Assembly: GCF_050717515.1 (NCBI RefSeq)
Contig: NZ_JBOITL010000023.1
Span: 1-64,000, forward strand
Length of the DNA: 64,000 nt
Direction of reading: 5' to 3'
From: Clostridium_AD sp050717515
GTDB lineage: Bacteria > Bacillota > Clostridia > Clostridiales > Clostridiaceae
A program made the position numbers and the translations under genes. Positions 17,448 to 25,212 of the stretch are shown here, one piece after another. The notes under the pieces were generated by a model. It saw only the letters and a program-made list of their open reading frames with translations, made no database searches and was not told where the DNA came from. Position 1 is the stretch's first letter. Each line of letters opens with the position of its first letter.

Positions 17448-18716
17448 TTATTTTTGAGCTGCTATTGCGTCTCTTACAGTTTTAGCTGCAGTTTTAAGTG
17501 CTTTTTCAGGAGCAACTCCGTCATTCCACATTGATGAAAATGCTGCTCCGTATGGAGTCCAAACAAGTCCCATTTGAGGAATTGATGGCATTGGTACAGA
17601 ATATTTTATTTGCTCTAAAAATGGTGCAACCATTGGATTGCCTTTGATTTTAGCGTTTTCCATTAGTTTTGTTACTGGTGGTATTTGTTTAGTTAATTCA
17701 TATCTTTTTAATAACATTTCATCCGATGTTGCTAAACTAGCGAACATTTGAGCTGCTATTGGATATTTTGAATAAGCACTAACAAATAATGTTTTTACTC
17801 CTGATAAACTTGATTGTTGTTTTCCATCAGTTAATTTAGGTAATGGTGCTACACCAAATTTAACTTTAGATTTTTCGCAACCTGATACTGCCCATGGTCC
17901 ATCTATCATAGCTCCTATTTTTCCTTCATTAAATAAACCTTCCATAATAATAGCAGATGAATCTGCTGCATTAATTGGCAAAACTTTTTTCAAGTCCATC
18001 AAAGATTTTGCTCCTTCAATTGCTCCAGGTGAATCAATACCTACGTCAGTTTTATCAGTTCCATTTTTAAAAATATAACCGCCGCCTCCTGCTATAAAAC
18101 TATGAGAGAAGTAAGCATTTCCAACATCCCACATAAATGCAAATTTATTTGATTTTGCATTGTTAAACGTTTTAGCTTTTGCGATTATCTCTTCATAAGT
18201 TTTTGGTGCTGTTGGGAATACATCTTTATTGTAAAACAATCCATAAGTTTCTATTGCTGTTGGGTATCCGTAAACCTTACCCTCATATGATACTGCATCT
18301 ACGGCTGATTTTAAATAGTCCTTCTTAACTCTTTCTGCAAATAGGCTATTTTCTAAAATTAAACCTGATGATACAAGTTCTCCAGTGTGATCATGTGGTG
18401 CATCAAATACATCAGCACCTACTCCAGCTGGTCCATCTGTAGCCATTTTGCCTTTAGCATCAACAGCTCCTACTTCTTCGTATGTAACTTTTACTCCGTA
18501 TTTCTTTTCAAACTCAGTACCAATAACTTTCATATATTCTGTTTCAACACCTTTAGCAGTCCAAACTACTAGTTTAGCTCCTGATTCAGGTTTCGCTTCA
18601 GTTGTAACTCCTTCTTTAGCTGCTGGTGCTTTTTCTGCTACTTTTTTAGTGCCACATGCCGCTAATGATACAGTACATGTTAAAGCTAATAATAGACTTA
18701 ATACTTTTCTTTTCAT
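17448..18716 (-). CDS. malE: Maltose/maltodextrin-binding lipoprotein MalE
   Basis: Solute-binding protein of 422 residues. A lipoprotein signal peptide ends in the lipobox SLAAC near residue 21, so it is tethered to the outer face of the membrane. The mature protein has the family-1 extracellular binding fold (LVVWTAKGVETEYMKVIGTE, GAMIDGPWAVSGCEKSKVKF, PNIPQM-like PMPSIPQMGLVW). It is the first gene of malEFG and is preceded by a consensus promoter and two overlapping operator-like palindromes. The ATG follows a GGGGGA ribosome site. Confidence 0.94.
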   Translation of the reverse strand: MKRKVLSLLLALTCTVSLAACGTKKVAEKAPAAKEGVTTEAKPESGAKLVVWTAKGVETEYMKVIGTEFEKKYGVKVTYEEVGAVDAKGKMATDGPAGVGADVFDAPHDHTGELVSSGLILENSLFAERVKKDYLKSAVDAVSYEGKVYGYPTAIETYGLFYNKDVFPTAPKTYEEIIAKAKTFNNAKSNKFAFMWDVGNAYFSHSFIAGGGGYIFKNGTDKTDVGIDSPGAIEGAKSLMDLKKVLPINAADSSAIIMEGLFNEGKIGAMIDGPWAVSGCEKSKVKFGVAPLPKLTDGKQQSSLSGVKTLFVSAYSKYPIAAQMFASLATSDEMLLKRYELTKQIPPVTKLMENAKIKGNPMVAPFLEQIKYSVPMPSIPQMGLVWTPYGAAFSSMWNDGVAPEKALKTAAKTVRDAIAAQK

Positions 18717-18752
18717 ATTTAATCCCCCTAAAATAGTATTCTTGTAACGTCA

Positions 18753-18777
18753 TTGCAAATCCTTGCAAGCGTTTGCA
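18753..18777. promoter_or_regulatory. LacI-type operators at the malE promoter
   Basis: TGCAAGCGTTTGCA (18764-18777) is a near-perfect palindrome of the LacI/MalR type. It overlaps a second palindrome, TTGCAAATCCTTGCAA (18753-18768). Both sit just downstream of the -10 box, where repressor binding would block initiation. Confidence 0.75.
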
Positions 18778-18784
18778 TGATTTA

Positions 18785-18814
18785 ATTATAAACCGAATTT
18801 TCTCAACTGTCAAA
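18785..18814 (-). promoter_or_regulatory. Consensus sigma-A promoter of malEFG
   Basis: On the minus strand TTGACA (18809-18814) and TATAAT (18785-18790) are separated by exactly 17 bases, an exact consensus, directly before the operators. Confidence 0.85.
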
Positions 18815-18983
18815 CACTATTATAGTTAAATTTCATTTATTTAAATATAGTCATTTTTCTTATATTATTATTAAATATCTATAAAATCACTTAGAAACAG
18901 TATAATCTTTAGTTTAACGTCTCTCAATTACAAATTTAATTTACTTCTATTATAATAATGTTCTCATGAAATAGAAATTATTT

Positions 18984-19001
18984 TGTGCAAACGCATTCAC
19001 A
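18984..19001. promoter_or_regulatory. Second LacI/MalR-type operator in the divergent region
   Basis: TGTGCAAACGCATTCACA resembles the malE operator (GCAAACGC core) and lies about 290 bases before the neopullulanase start. The stretch 18717-19292 thus holds the malE promoter, operators, an AraC relic and, near 19182, a TATAAT likely serving the rightward gene. Confidence 0.5.
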
Positions 19002-19082
19002 AAATATACAGTTACCCTGATAATTCCCTTTGTATATATAGAATTCCAAATAATCAACTCACTTTTCTTATTATTCTATGCC
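18995..19082 (-). pseudogene. Relic of an AraC-type regulator gene
   Basis: Translated on the minus strand, this stretch gives NNKKSELIIWNSIYTKGII, nearly identical to NNKKNDLIIWNAIYTKEII in the AraC regulator at 11329-12000. The DNA also matches over about 60 bases at roughly 75 percent by eye. There is a stop codon just before, and homology is lost after. It is a decayed second copy. Confidence 0.72.
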
Positions 19083-19292
19083 TTTAACATTTTTTTAAAT
19101 TTCGGTCAATAACTACAAATAAAATCGCATAGTGTATATACATATTTTACGAAGTATATACAATTACCACTAAATGCTTATGCTATAATTGCTTCATAAA
19201 TATACTAGGGCATACAAAAAATATCTATGACAACTTCCACTGTTTATTTTTATCATATGCCTTGGTTAAACATAAAAGTGAGGTAGATTAAA

Positions 19293-21017
19293 ATGAATAA
19301 ACATGCAATATACCATATTACTGAAACACCCTATGCCTATGGCAAAGATTTAAACACCCTAGTGCTTCGTTTAAGAACCGCAAAAAACGATGTTAAAAAG
19401 TGTAATTTACATTATAAAGATAGATATAACTGGGATAACCCATATGATGTTAAAGAAATGAAAATTACAGCTCAAGCTGACTTGTTTGATTATTTTGAAA
19501 CAGAAGTATCTGTAGAGAGAAACAGATATAGATATTACTTTGAGCTAATTGATTGGAATAATAACATAATATATTTTGATGAAAGAGGCTTTAGAGATAG
19601 GGCTCCAACTCTAAAAGAGTTCACAGCTTTTCAATTTGCCTATTTAGCACAGGGAGATATATATGAACAAGCTACTTGGCTGCAAGAATCAGTTGTATAT
19701 CAAATTTTTCCAGATCGTTTTTACAATGGGAACAAGTGTATTGACCCTAAAAACACTTCCCCCTGGGGCACCTCAGTAAAAGTCGAATCTATGTTTGGTG
19801 GAGATCTTCAAGGAATTATTAATAAGTTAGACTATTTAGAAGAATTAGGTGTTGATTTAATTTACTTAACTCCGATATTCAAATCTTCCTCAAACCATAA
19901 ATATAATACAGCAGATTATTATGACATAGACCCTCAGTTTGGAACTTTAGATACAGCAAAAGAGTTAATAAAAAAATGTCATGAAAAAGGAATGAAAATT
20001 ATTTTTGATGCTGTATTCAATCATTCTGGAAGCGACTTTTTTGCCTTTCAAGATTTACTAGAAAAGCAAGAAGCTTCAACCTATAAGGAGTGGTATTTTA
20101 TAGATAGTTACCCGGTTACTACTGATAAGGTGAACTACTATACTTTTGCTAATGACGTAAGCAGCATGCCTAAATTAAATACTCATAATAAAGAGGCAAG
20201 AGAGTATTTATTAAAGGTGGGAGAATATTGGGTAAAAGAAATAGGAATTGATGGTTGGAGACTGGATGTTTGCGATGAAGTTGACCATGATTTTTGGAGG
20301 GCCTTTAATAAAGTAGTTAAATCCGCTAACAAAGATGCTGTTATTGTTGGAGAAATAATGCATGAAGCAAATTCCTTCTTAAAAGGAGATCAGATGGACA
20401 GCATAATGAACTATCCTTTTAAATCTGCCTTAGTGGATTTCTTCGCAAATAGAAGCATTCCTGTAGAAAAATTTGAGGACATACTATCCTCTAATAGGAC
20501 TCTTTACATGGACAGTATCACAAGGCAACTCTGGAATCTAATGGGTAGCCATGATACTAAGAGATTTTTAACTGAATGTGAGAACAATGTAGACAGAATG
20601 AAGCTTGCAATTGCCTTCCAATTTTGCTACCAAGGAGTTCCATATATTTATTATGGAGATGAAATAGGTCTTAATGGTGGTGAGGATCCTCAGTGTAGAA
20701 AATGCATGATTTGGGACGCCGAAAAACAAAACAAAGAATTATTAAACCACTACAAGACTATGATATCTCTTAGGAAAAATAATAAAGCTTTAATTTATGG
20801 AGATTACAAAAGACTTTATTGCAAAGATAACGTATTGGTTTTCCAAAGAAGTTATGAAGATGAAACCCTATTAATTGCTATTAACAATAGTGACGAGGAG
20901 TATACTGTTAAGTTGTCTTTAGACAACACTGCTATAGATGTTTTCACTTCACAGAAAGTAAAATTAAACAATGGATTAATATTAGAACCTATGAAATTCG
21001 AAATATTAAAATTATAG
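19293..21017 (+). CDS. Neopullulanase / cyclomaltodextrinase-type GH13 amylase
   Basis: A 574-residue cytosolic GH13 enzyme that would hydrolyse cyclodextrins, pullulan or maltodextrins. An N-terminal CBM34-type domain (about residues 1-125) precedes the catalytic barrel. The barrel has the typical start SVVYQIFPDRFYNG, nucleophile region DGWRLDVCDEVDHDFW, acid/base VGEIMHEA and MGSHDTKRF. No signal peptide is seen. It is transcribed away from malEFG and ends in its own terminator. Other annotations for this family (maltogenic amylase, alpha-glycosidase) are equally possible. Confidence 0.92.
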   Translation: MNKHAIYHITETPYAYGKDLNTLVLRLRTAKNDVKKCNLHYKDRYNWDNPYDVKEMKITAQADLFDYFETEVSVERNRYRYYFELIDWNNNIIYFDERGFRDRAPTLKEFTAFQFAYLAQGDIYEQATWLQESVVYQIFPDRFYNGNKCIDPKNTSPWGTSVKVESMFGGDLQGIINKLDYLEELGVDLIYLTPIFKSSSNHKYNTADYYDIDPQFGTLDTAKELIKKCHEKGMKIIFDAVFNHSGSDFFAFQDLLEKQEASTYKEWYFIDSYPVTTDKVNYYTFANDVSSMPKLNTHNKEAREYLLKVGEYWVKEIGIDGWRLDVCDEVDHDFWRAFNKVVKSANKDAVIVGEIMHEANSFLKGDQMDSIMNYPFKSALVDFFANRSIPVEKFEDILSSNRTLYMDSITRQLWNLMGSHDTKRFLTECENNVDRMKLAIAFQFCYQGVPYIYYGDEIGLNGGEDPQCRKCMIWDAEKQNKELLNHYKTMISLRKNNKALIYGDYKRLYCKDNVLVFQRSYEDETLLIAINNSDEEYTVKLSLDNTAIDVFTSQKVKLNNGLILEPMKFEILKL

Positions 21018-21027
21018 CAACAAAAAA

Positions 21028-21063
21028 GCGGGGCAGTCATTGATAAAGGCATGCCCCTTTTTA
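21028..21063 (+). terminator. Terminator after neopullulanase
   Basis: A GGGGCA/TGCCCC stem with a 16-base partly paired loop is followed by TTTTT, directly after the stop codon. Confidence 0.8.
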
Positions 21064-21102
21064 TCTTTAAGCTGTAAGAAATTTTGATAGGAGGATTTAT
21101 AA

Positions 21103-21297
21103 ATGAAAATTGATTCACATGTACACATAGGTAAAATTATTAATTTTAATATGCAAGAGGAAACAGTTTTGGCATCAATGAAGAAATATAAAATAGACTT
21201 TTCCTTAGTATCTAATGTTGAAGCTGCAGAGGTTGGACATGATCTAAAGCCCATTCCTAAGAAAAATCAATTTGGACAAATAGAAAAAAATTCTTAA
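21103..21297 (+). pseudogene. Truncated N-terminus of an amidohydrolase-family gene
   Basis: Sixty-four codons start MKIDSHVHIGKI, the metal-binding HxH strand that opens TIM-barrel amidohydrolases, and reach HDLKPIPKKNQFGQIEKNS before a stop. Such enzymes are normally about 250-300 residues. The rest is missing and the opposite-strand VWA gene begins at once. A good GGAGG ribosome site remains. It is a remnant rather than a functional small gene. Confidence 0.65.
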
Positions 21298-22661
21298 TAT
21301 ATTGGCTCATGGTGATTCCCAGAAAAACCATCCACCATTACATCCATCCTATCCTCAGTGTCCTCTTTTATGTCTACAGGTTTTAGTTTTTTTACCGTGC
21401 CAAATGGCTGTCCTAATGAAAGTTTATCACCACGTCCTGAAATAACCCACAAGGTTTTATAGCATTTTGGCGTTACCCCTAGGTTCACTTCACCCTTTCC
21501 ATCTGTAAAATATATTAGTATGTTTGTATCAGTATTATTCACATAATTAAAAACCGGTGTAAATTTTGTACCACCACCGCCAGTACTGCTTCGCTGGCGT
21601 ACATTATTAATGGATTTCACCTTGTATACTTGTCTTATTTCTGTATCACATTCAATCAGTGTTATTTCATGTTTATAAGTTTTTACAATATTAAAAACCT
21701 CTTTTATTGCTCCATGAAATTCCTCATCACTAATACTTCCACTTATATCTATAGCCAATGTAATTCTAGCTGTATGCCCTCTAAGTTCTCCTCTTAAATC
21801 TAATCTATTGGGTTGGCGTCTACTTCTTCTTGTAATAGTCTTCTTTTTGTCACCTTCTAGTGTTCCCATCATTTTTTTTAGATACATATTCCAAGGAATT
21901 TCACCTTTTTTCCCTGTAAGGCCCTTAATCATACCTTCCAAATAAAGAGGAACTGCGCCCTTCTCTGCAAACGTTACAAATTTCTCGGTAAAATTTTTAA
22001 GAGTCTCCTCATCTATTTCTGTGGATTCTTCCCACAAATCATGAGTTTTAGAAGCATCATATTCTTTTTTTATCTGCTCGTACTTAGACTCATCTTCCTT
22101 ACTTTCATCTTTTTCCTCTAATAAATTTAGAGCCATTTGAATTTTATCCGCATAATACTCCATAATCATATAGGGTTGCATCTTTAAACTATACTTAAAA
22201 TTTATACTATCTAAAGTTGTAGCAAAGTGTGGAAGATCCTTTAGATGCTGATTAACTACTATATCCATTGCCATATTAATAGCCAAGCTACTATATTTTG
22301 TTTTAAGTATTTTTGCACGATTTAGATGAAATGATAATATATGATAAATCTCATGTTTAATAGTGCTTTTCATCTGATCCCCTGTAAGATTCAAAAAAAT
22401 ATAGGGATTAAAATAAATTACATATTTAGACAATTTAAAATTTACAGCTGTAGGCGAAGTTATATCATATTTTATCTCTCTAGACATTTGAAGCAGAAAA
22501 TAACCATAGAAGTTTTCATTGTCTTCTATGAGCATAAAATCAACCATGGTGACAAGTTTCAAAAAATCTTCATTAAAATCTTTTGGCATGTCTTCAATTG
22601 CTTTTACATTAGAGATTTCGTCGTAAAGTGAGTTTTTAAGACTTTCAAATACTTTTCCCAT
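21294..22661 (-). CDS. VWA-like protein with N-terminal metallopeptidase-like domain (DUF2201 type)
   Basis: A 455-residue protein. The N-terminal half has a zinc-peptidase motif, HEIYHILSFH (HExxH) near residue 103, in a region like DUF2201_N. A charged linker follows near residues 180-220. The C-terminal half is a von Willebrand A-like domain with a MIDAS-type site: DISGS, the threonine of GGGGTKFTP and YFTDGKG. Such proteins pair with MoxR AAA+ ATPases, and the moxR-like gene is 8 bases upstream. Function is unknown; chaperone-like assembly or a conflict-related role has been proposed for MoxR-VWA pairs. There is no membrane segment or signal. Confidence 0.88.
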   Translation of the reverse strand: MGKVFESLKNSLYDEISNVKAIEDMPKDFNEDFLKLVTMVDFMLIEDNENFYGYFLLQMSREIKYDITSPTAVNFKLSKYVIYFNPYIFLNLTGDQMKSTIKHEIYHILSFHLNRAKILKTKYSSLAINMAMDIVVNQHLKDLPHFATTLDSINFKYSLKMQPYMIMEYYADKIQMALNLLEEKDESKEDESKYEQIKKEYDASKTHDLWEESTEIDEETLKNFTEKFVTFAEKGAVPLYLEGMIKGLTGKKGEIPWNMYLKKMMGTLEGDKKKTITRRSRRQPNRLDLRGELRGHTARITLAIDISGSISDEEFHGAIKEVFNIVKTYKHEITLIECDTEIRQVYKVKSINNVRQRSSTGGGGTKFTPVFNYVNNTDTNILIYFTDGKGEVNLGVTPKCYKTLWVISGRGDKLSLGQPFGTVKKLKPVDIKEDTEDRMDVMVDGFSGNHHEPIY

Positions 22662-22669
22662 AATATCAC

Positions 22670-23788
22670 CTAGCCTTTTATCTCATTATAGGCCTTAAAA
22701 TACATTTCAACGAAAGCTTCATTTTCCAAGCATAACTTATAAACATTATTATAACTCTCTTTAACATCTTTCATAATCCCTACCCCTAGGTCCACAGGAT
22801 ATAACCCCAAAAATTCTACAAATCTTATTATATCGCTATTTAAAATTTCTTTTCTATCTAAGTTATGCAATATATTCTTTGCTATAAGATATAATCTTGT
22901 GTGGCTTTCTTTTTTTACTTTCGCTATAACTTCTTGTGTCAATTCTGAAGGATTAAACACCTCTTCATAAGAAATTAAAGGTTTATTATTCTCCTGTTCA
23001 AACGCCATAAACTCATGAGCAATTCTATCACCTAAATTACCTTTTAGAATATTTAAAAATACTCTTTTAGGAATCTTATCTTTATTTGTTTTGTAAATCC
23101 TATAGCTCTTAGAAACCCTTTCAAAGCTTCTAGGAGTTGCTTTTATCTGCTCATCCTTTAGTGTACTTTGTAAATATTCTGGGAAAGTAGATATAAACTC
23201 TATAACCTTTTGCTCTATTGTATTTTCAATAGCCCAGGTCAGCCAAGCTTTTGAATCGCTTTCCATATAAAGCCAAACAAATCTATTTTCTTGTGCTGCA
23301 TCCATATCAACTACTTGATAATCAACATCATCTCCATATTTACTAGAAGGATTCATTGCAGCTAATATTTTTACTTTATCATGAAGCTTATACCCATTTA
23401 TATCTCTGTTTAGTATAAGATTCATAAGTTCTTGTTGCACAGTATGCTCACAACGGTTTATTTCATCAATAAATAAAAACACTTCTTTGCCATCATCTAT
23501 CAAACTGTCTATTTCCTGCAGCTTTGTGTGAACTGCATAAACAGTATTTTTTTTACTAATAGCCCTACCGCTATCATCCTTAAAACTATAGTTCTCAACT
23601 GTTGGGAGACCGCCTATTTCCCCTTCTTTTAAAAGGTTTCCATCTATAGTAACTAGGCTCCAACCTTTCTTTCTTGCTAGCTCTTTCGCTAGGGCAGTTT
23701 TTCCTATACCGCTTTCTCCTACAATTATTGGTACTTCATCCGTTTCTATAACAAGTTCCGCGCTTTGCAGCGTATCTTTAAAATTCAT
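22670..23788 (-). CDS. MoxR-family AAA+ ATPase
   Basis: A 372-residue AAA+ ATPase. Walker A is GESGIGKTALAKEL near residue 24, Walker B is VFLFIDEINRCE and sensor 1 is LAAMNPSSKYGDD; an arginine-rich stretch (TPRSFERVSKSYRIY) follows. Length and plan fit MoxR-type ATPases that remodel a partner VWA protein. It lies between the repeat-protein gene and the VWA gene, with 8- and 13-base gaps, so the three are almost certainly one operon. Confidence 0.9.
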   Translation of the reverse strand: MNFKDTLQSAELVIETDEVPIIVGESGIGKTALAKELARKKGWSLVTIDGNLLKEGEIGGLPTVENYSFKDDSGRAISKKNTVYAVHTKLQEIDSLIDDGKEVFLFIDEINRCEHTVQQELMNLILNRDINGYKLHDKVKILAAMNPSSKYGDDVDYQVVDMDAAQENRFVWLYMESDSKAWLTWAIENTIEQKVIEFISTFPEYLQSTLKDEQIKATPRSFERVSKSYRIYKTNKDKIPKRVFLNILKGNLGDRIAHEFMAFEQENNKPLISYEEVFNPSELTQEVIAKVKKESHTRLYLIAKNILHNLDRKEILNSDIIRFVEFLGLYPVDLGVGIMKDVKESYNNVYKLCLENEAFVEMYFKAYNEIKG

Positions 23789-23801
23789 AATTTATCTCCT
23801 C

Positions 23802-24605
23802 TTAAATCATCTTCAGTTTTTCATCAACTGCTATTTTTTTGCAGGTTTTACTTCCATATTTATAAATAAAAATGGTTTTATCCAATGATATATTCCCATA
23901 TTTTTCATTTATACTTTCACAGTTCATAAAATCCCTTACATATTTTTCTGATATATCTTCTTTAGATAAGGCCTCTCTAAAAGTCATCTCTACAACATCT
24001 CTTGGCAAGTCATTAATAAAATATTTTATTACCAGAGAGTTGTGTTTTAAGAACAATATTTTTTTATTTTCATCTATATTTGAAATGAACTTTATAGCAG
24101 CTTCATTTTCCGTAATGGCCAATATCTCCGCCTTTGTAGTTGCATTTTCTATATATCTTAAAGTCTCATAATTTTTTTCTATAGCTAAAAGTTGTATTTT
24201 TTCAATTGGATTGTCTATAAATCTTATAGAGTCATAATCTCTCTCTATAGCCAATTTTTGTAATTCAACACTGGGATTTTTAGCATATTTTATTGCATAC
24301 CCCTTTTGCGAAATAGCAAGCTTTATTAATTCTTCACAAGGGTTTTGAATAAAGTCTAAAGCATTCCAGATTTTTGACACAACATATTTTTGCATATCAT
24401 AGGTTGGATTTTCTATAAACTCAATGGCCATACAATTATTTTTTATTGCCATGTCTTGCATCTCTTTTGTAGGATTTTTTATATAACGTATCATTATCCC
24501 ATCTTTTTTTATAGCCCTAATTTTCATTTCTTCACTAAGCTCTTTAATATTTTTTATAATAATTGGGTTACTATCTATCATTTGAAGAATTTTATCATCT
24601 GTCAT
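23802..24605 (-). CDS. 22-residue-repeat protein (DUF4116-like)
   Basis: A 267-residue protein not confidently assigned. From about residue 45 to 175 it consists of at least six tandem 22-residue repeats with the plan NP-x4-Q-x2-AI-x5-AI-x-(F/Y)-I-x, for example starting NPTKEMQDMAIKNNCMAIEF. The pattern resembles DUF4116-type repeats and predicts a stacked helical scaffold for protein binding. It is the first gene of the MoxR-VWA operon, which suggests it selects or presents a substrate to that pair; this is inference. The C-terminal about 70 residues are not repetitive. Confidence 0.75.
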   Translation of the reverse strand: MTDDKILQMIDSNPIIIKNIKELSEEMKIRAIKKDGIMIRYIKNPTKEMQDMAIKNNCMAIEFIENPTYDMQKYVVSKIWNALDFIQNPCEELIKLAISQKGYAIKYAKNPSVELQKLAIERDYDSIRFIDNPIEKIQLLAIEKNYETLRYIENATTKAEILAITENEAAIKFISNIDENKKILFLKHNSLVIKYFINDLPRDVVEMTFREALSKEDISEKYVRDFMNCESINEKYGNISLDKTIFIYKYGSKTCKKIAVDEKLKMI

Positions 24606-24723
24606 AAAACTTCACCTCTATACTAGGCATATTCAAAAAGCAACTATTCATTAATCTAGTATTTTTTTATAACTGCCTTATTAATTTAATACAATTATAC
24701 CATAAAAAAGAAAAGTATAAATA

Positions 24724-24739
24724 GTTGTTAACCGTCCCC
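24724..24739 (-). repeat. Dispersed GGGGAC-GTTAACAAC repeat, copy A
   Basis: Minus strand reads GGGGACGGTTAACAAC, matching two copies at 28698 and 28740 (GGGGACAGTTAACAAC) at 15 of 16 positions. A truncated GTGGGGACG unit lies next to it. It lies in the noncoding stretch 24606-25212. Confidence 0.6.
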
Positions 24740-24806
24740 AACTATTTTCGTCCCCACTATTTCATATTTTACAATTTTAATATAATTTTAATATTTTTTT
24801 GTAAAC

Positions 24807-24834
24807 TAAAAAAAGAGATATTTCTATCTCTTTT
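24807..24834 (-). terminator. Terminator of the 6S-like RNA
   Basis: AAAAGAGATA/TATCTCTTTT hairpin with a T run on the minus strand, immediately downstream of the 6S-like RNA. Confidence 0.8.
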
Positions 24835-25090
24835 ATAAACGAACCAAAATTTTAAAATTTATAATCCAAGGTACCGTTGCCCCAATTTTTGCACCTATCT
24901 TTATGATAGGTGGGTGTCCTCAGAGATGTTTAGCAGTCCTTGCCACTTAAATATTGGTCTTATAGGCCTAATATGCATCTAGATCTTGAACTCCCGTATT
25001 AATACTGTAGGTTGAAAATAAGAGCTTCACGAATATCCCAGAAATATAGATTTATATAAAATTTTTAAGTAAGTTTAGTTACTATCTATT
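24835..25090 (-). ncRNA. ssrS: 6S RNA (SsrS-like)
   Basis: 6S RNA binds the housekeeping RNA polymerase and represses transcription in stationary phase. On the minus strand the transcript contains TTCTGGGATATTCGTGAAGC, close to the E. coli 6S 5' segment, a long irregular central stretch, then CATCTCTGAGG and ACCTTGGAT. The last can pair with the TTCTGGG segment to close the rod-like structure. A consensus promoter precedes it, a terminator follows and no ORF is present. Boundaries are approximate and the assignment rests on motif likeness. Confidence 0.68.
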
Positions 25091-25096
25091 AATTTT

Positions 25097-25124
25097 ATTA
25101 TATCAGAATTAAAATAAAATTCAA
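25097..25124 (-). promoter_or_regulatory. Promoter of the 6S-like RNA
   Basis: On the minus strand TTGAAT (25119-25124) and a perfect TATAAT (25097-25102) are 16 bases apart, placing initiation near 25090. Confidence 0.65.
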
Positions 25125-25212
25125 TAGTAAATTAAGGTTTTTATAAAAAAATTTATTGATAATATGATATAAAATATAATACATTCTCACTTATTCTTTA
25201 TTTTATTAAATG

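Noticed and set aside
18764..18777. CcpA cre site at malE
   Set aside because: It partly fits cre, but the perfect GCAAGCGTTTGC-type palindrome and nearby LacI gene fit a local MalR operator better; dual use is possible.
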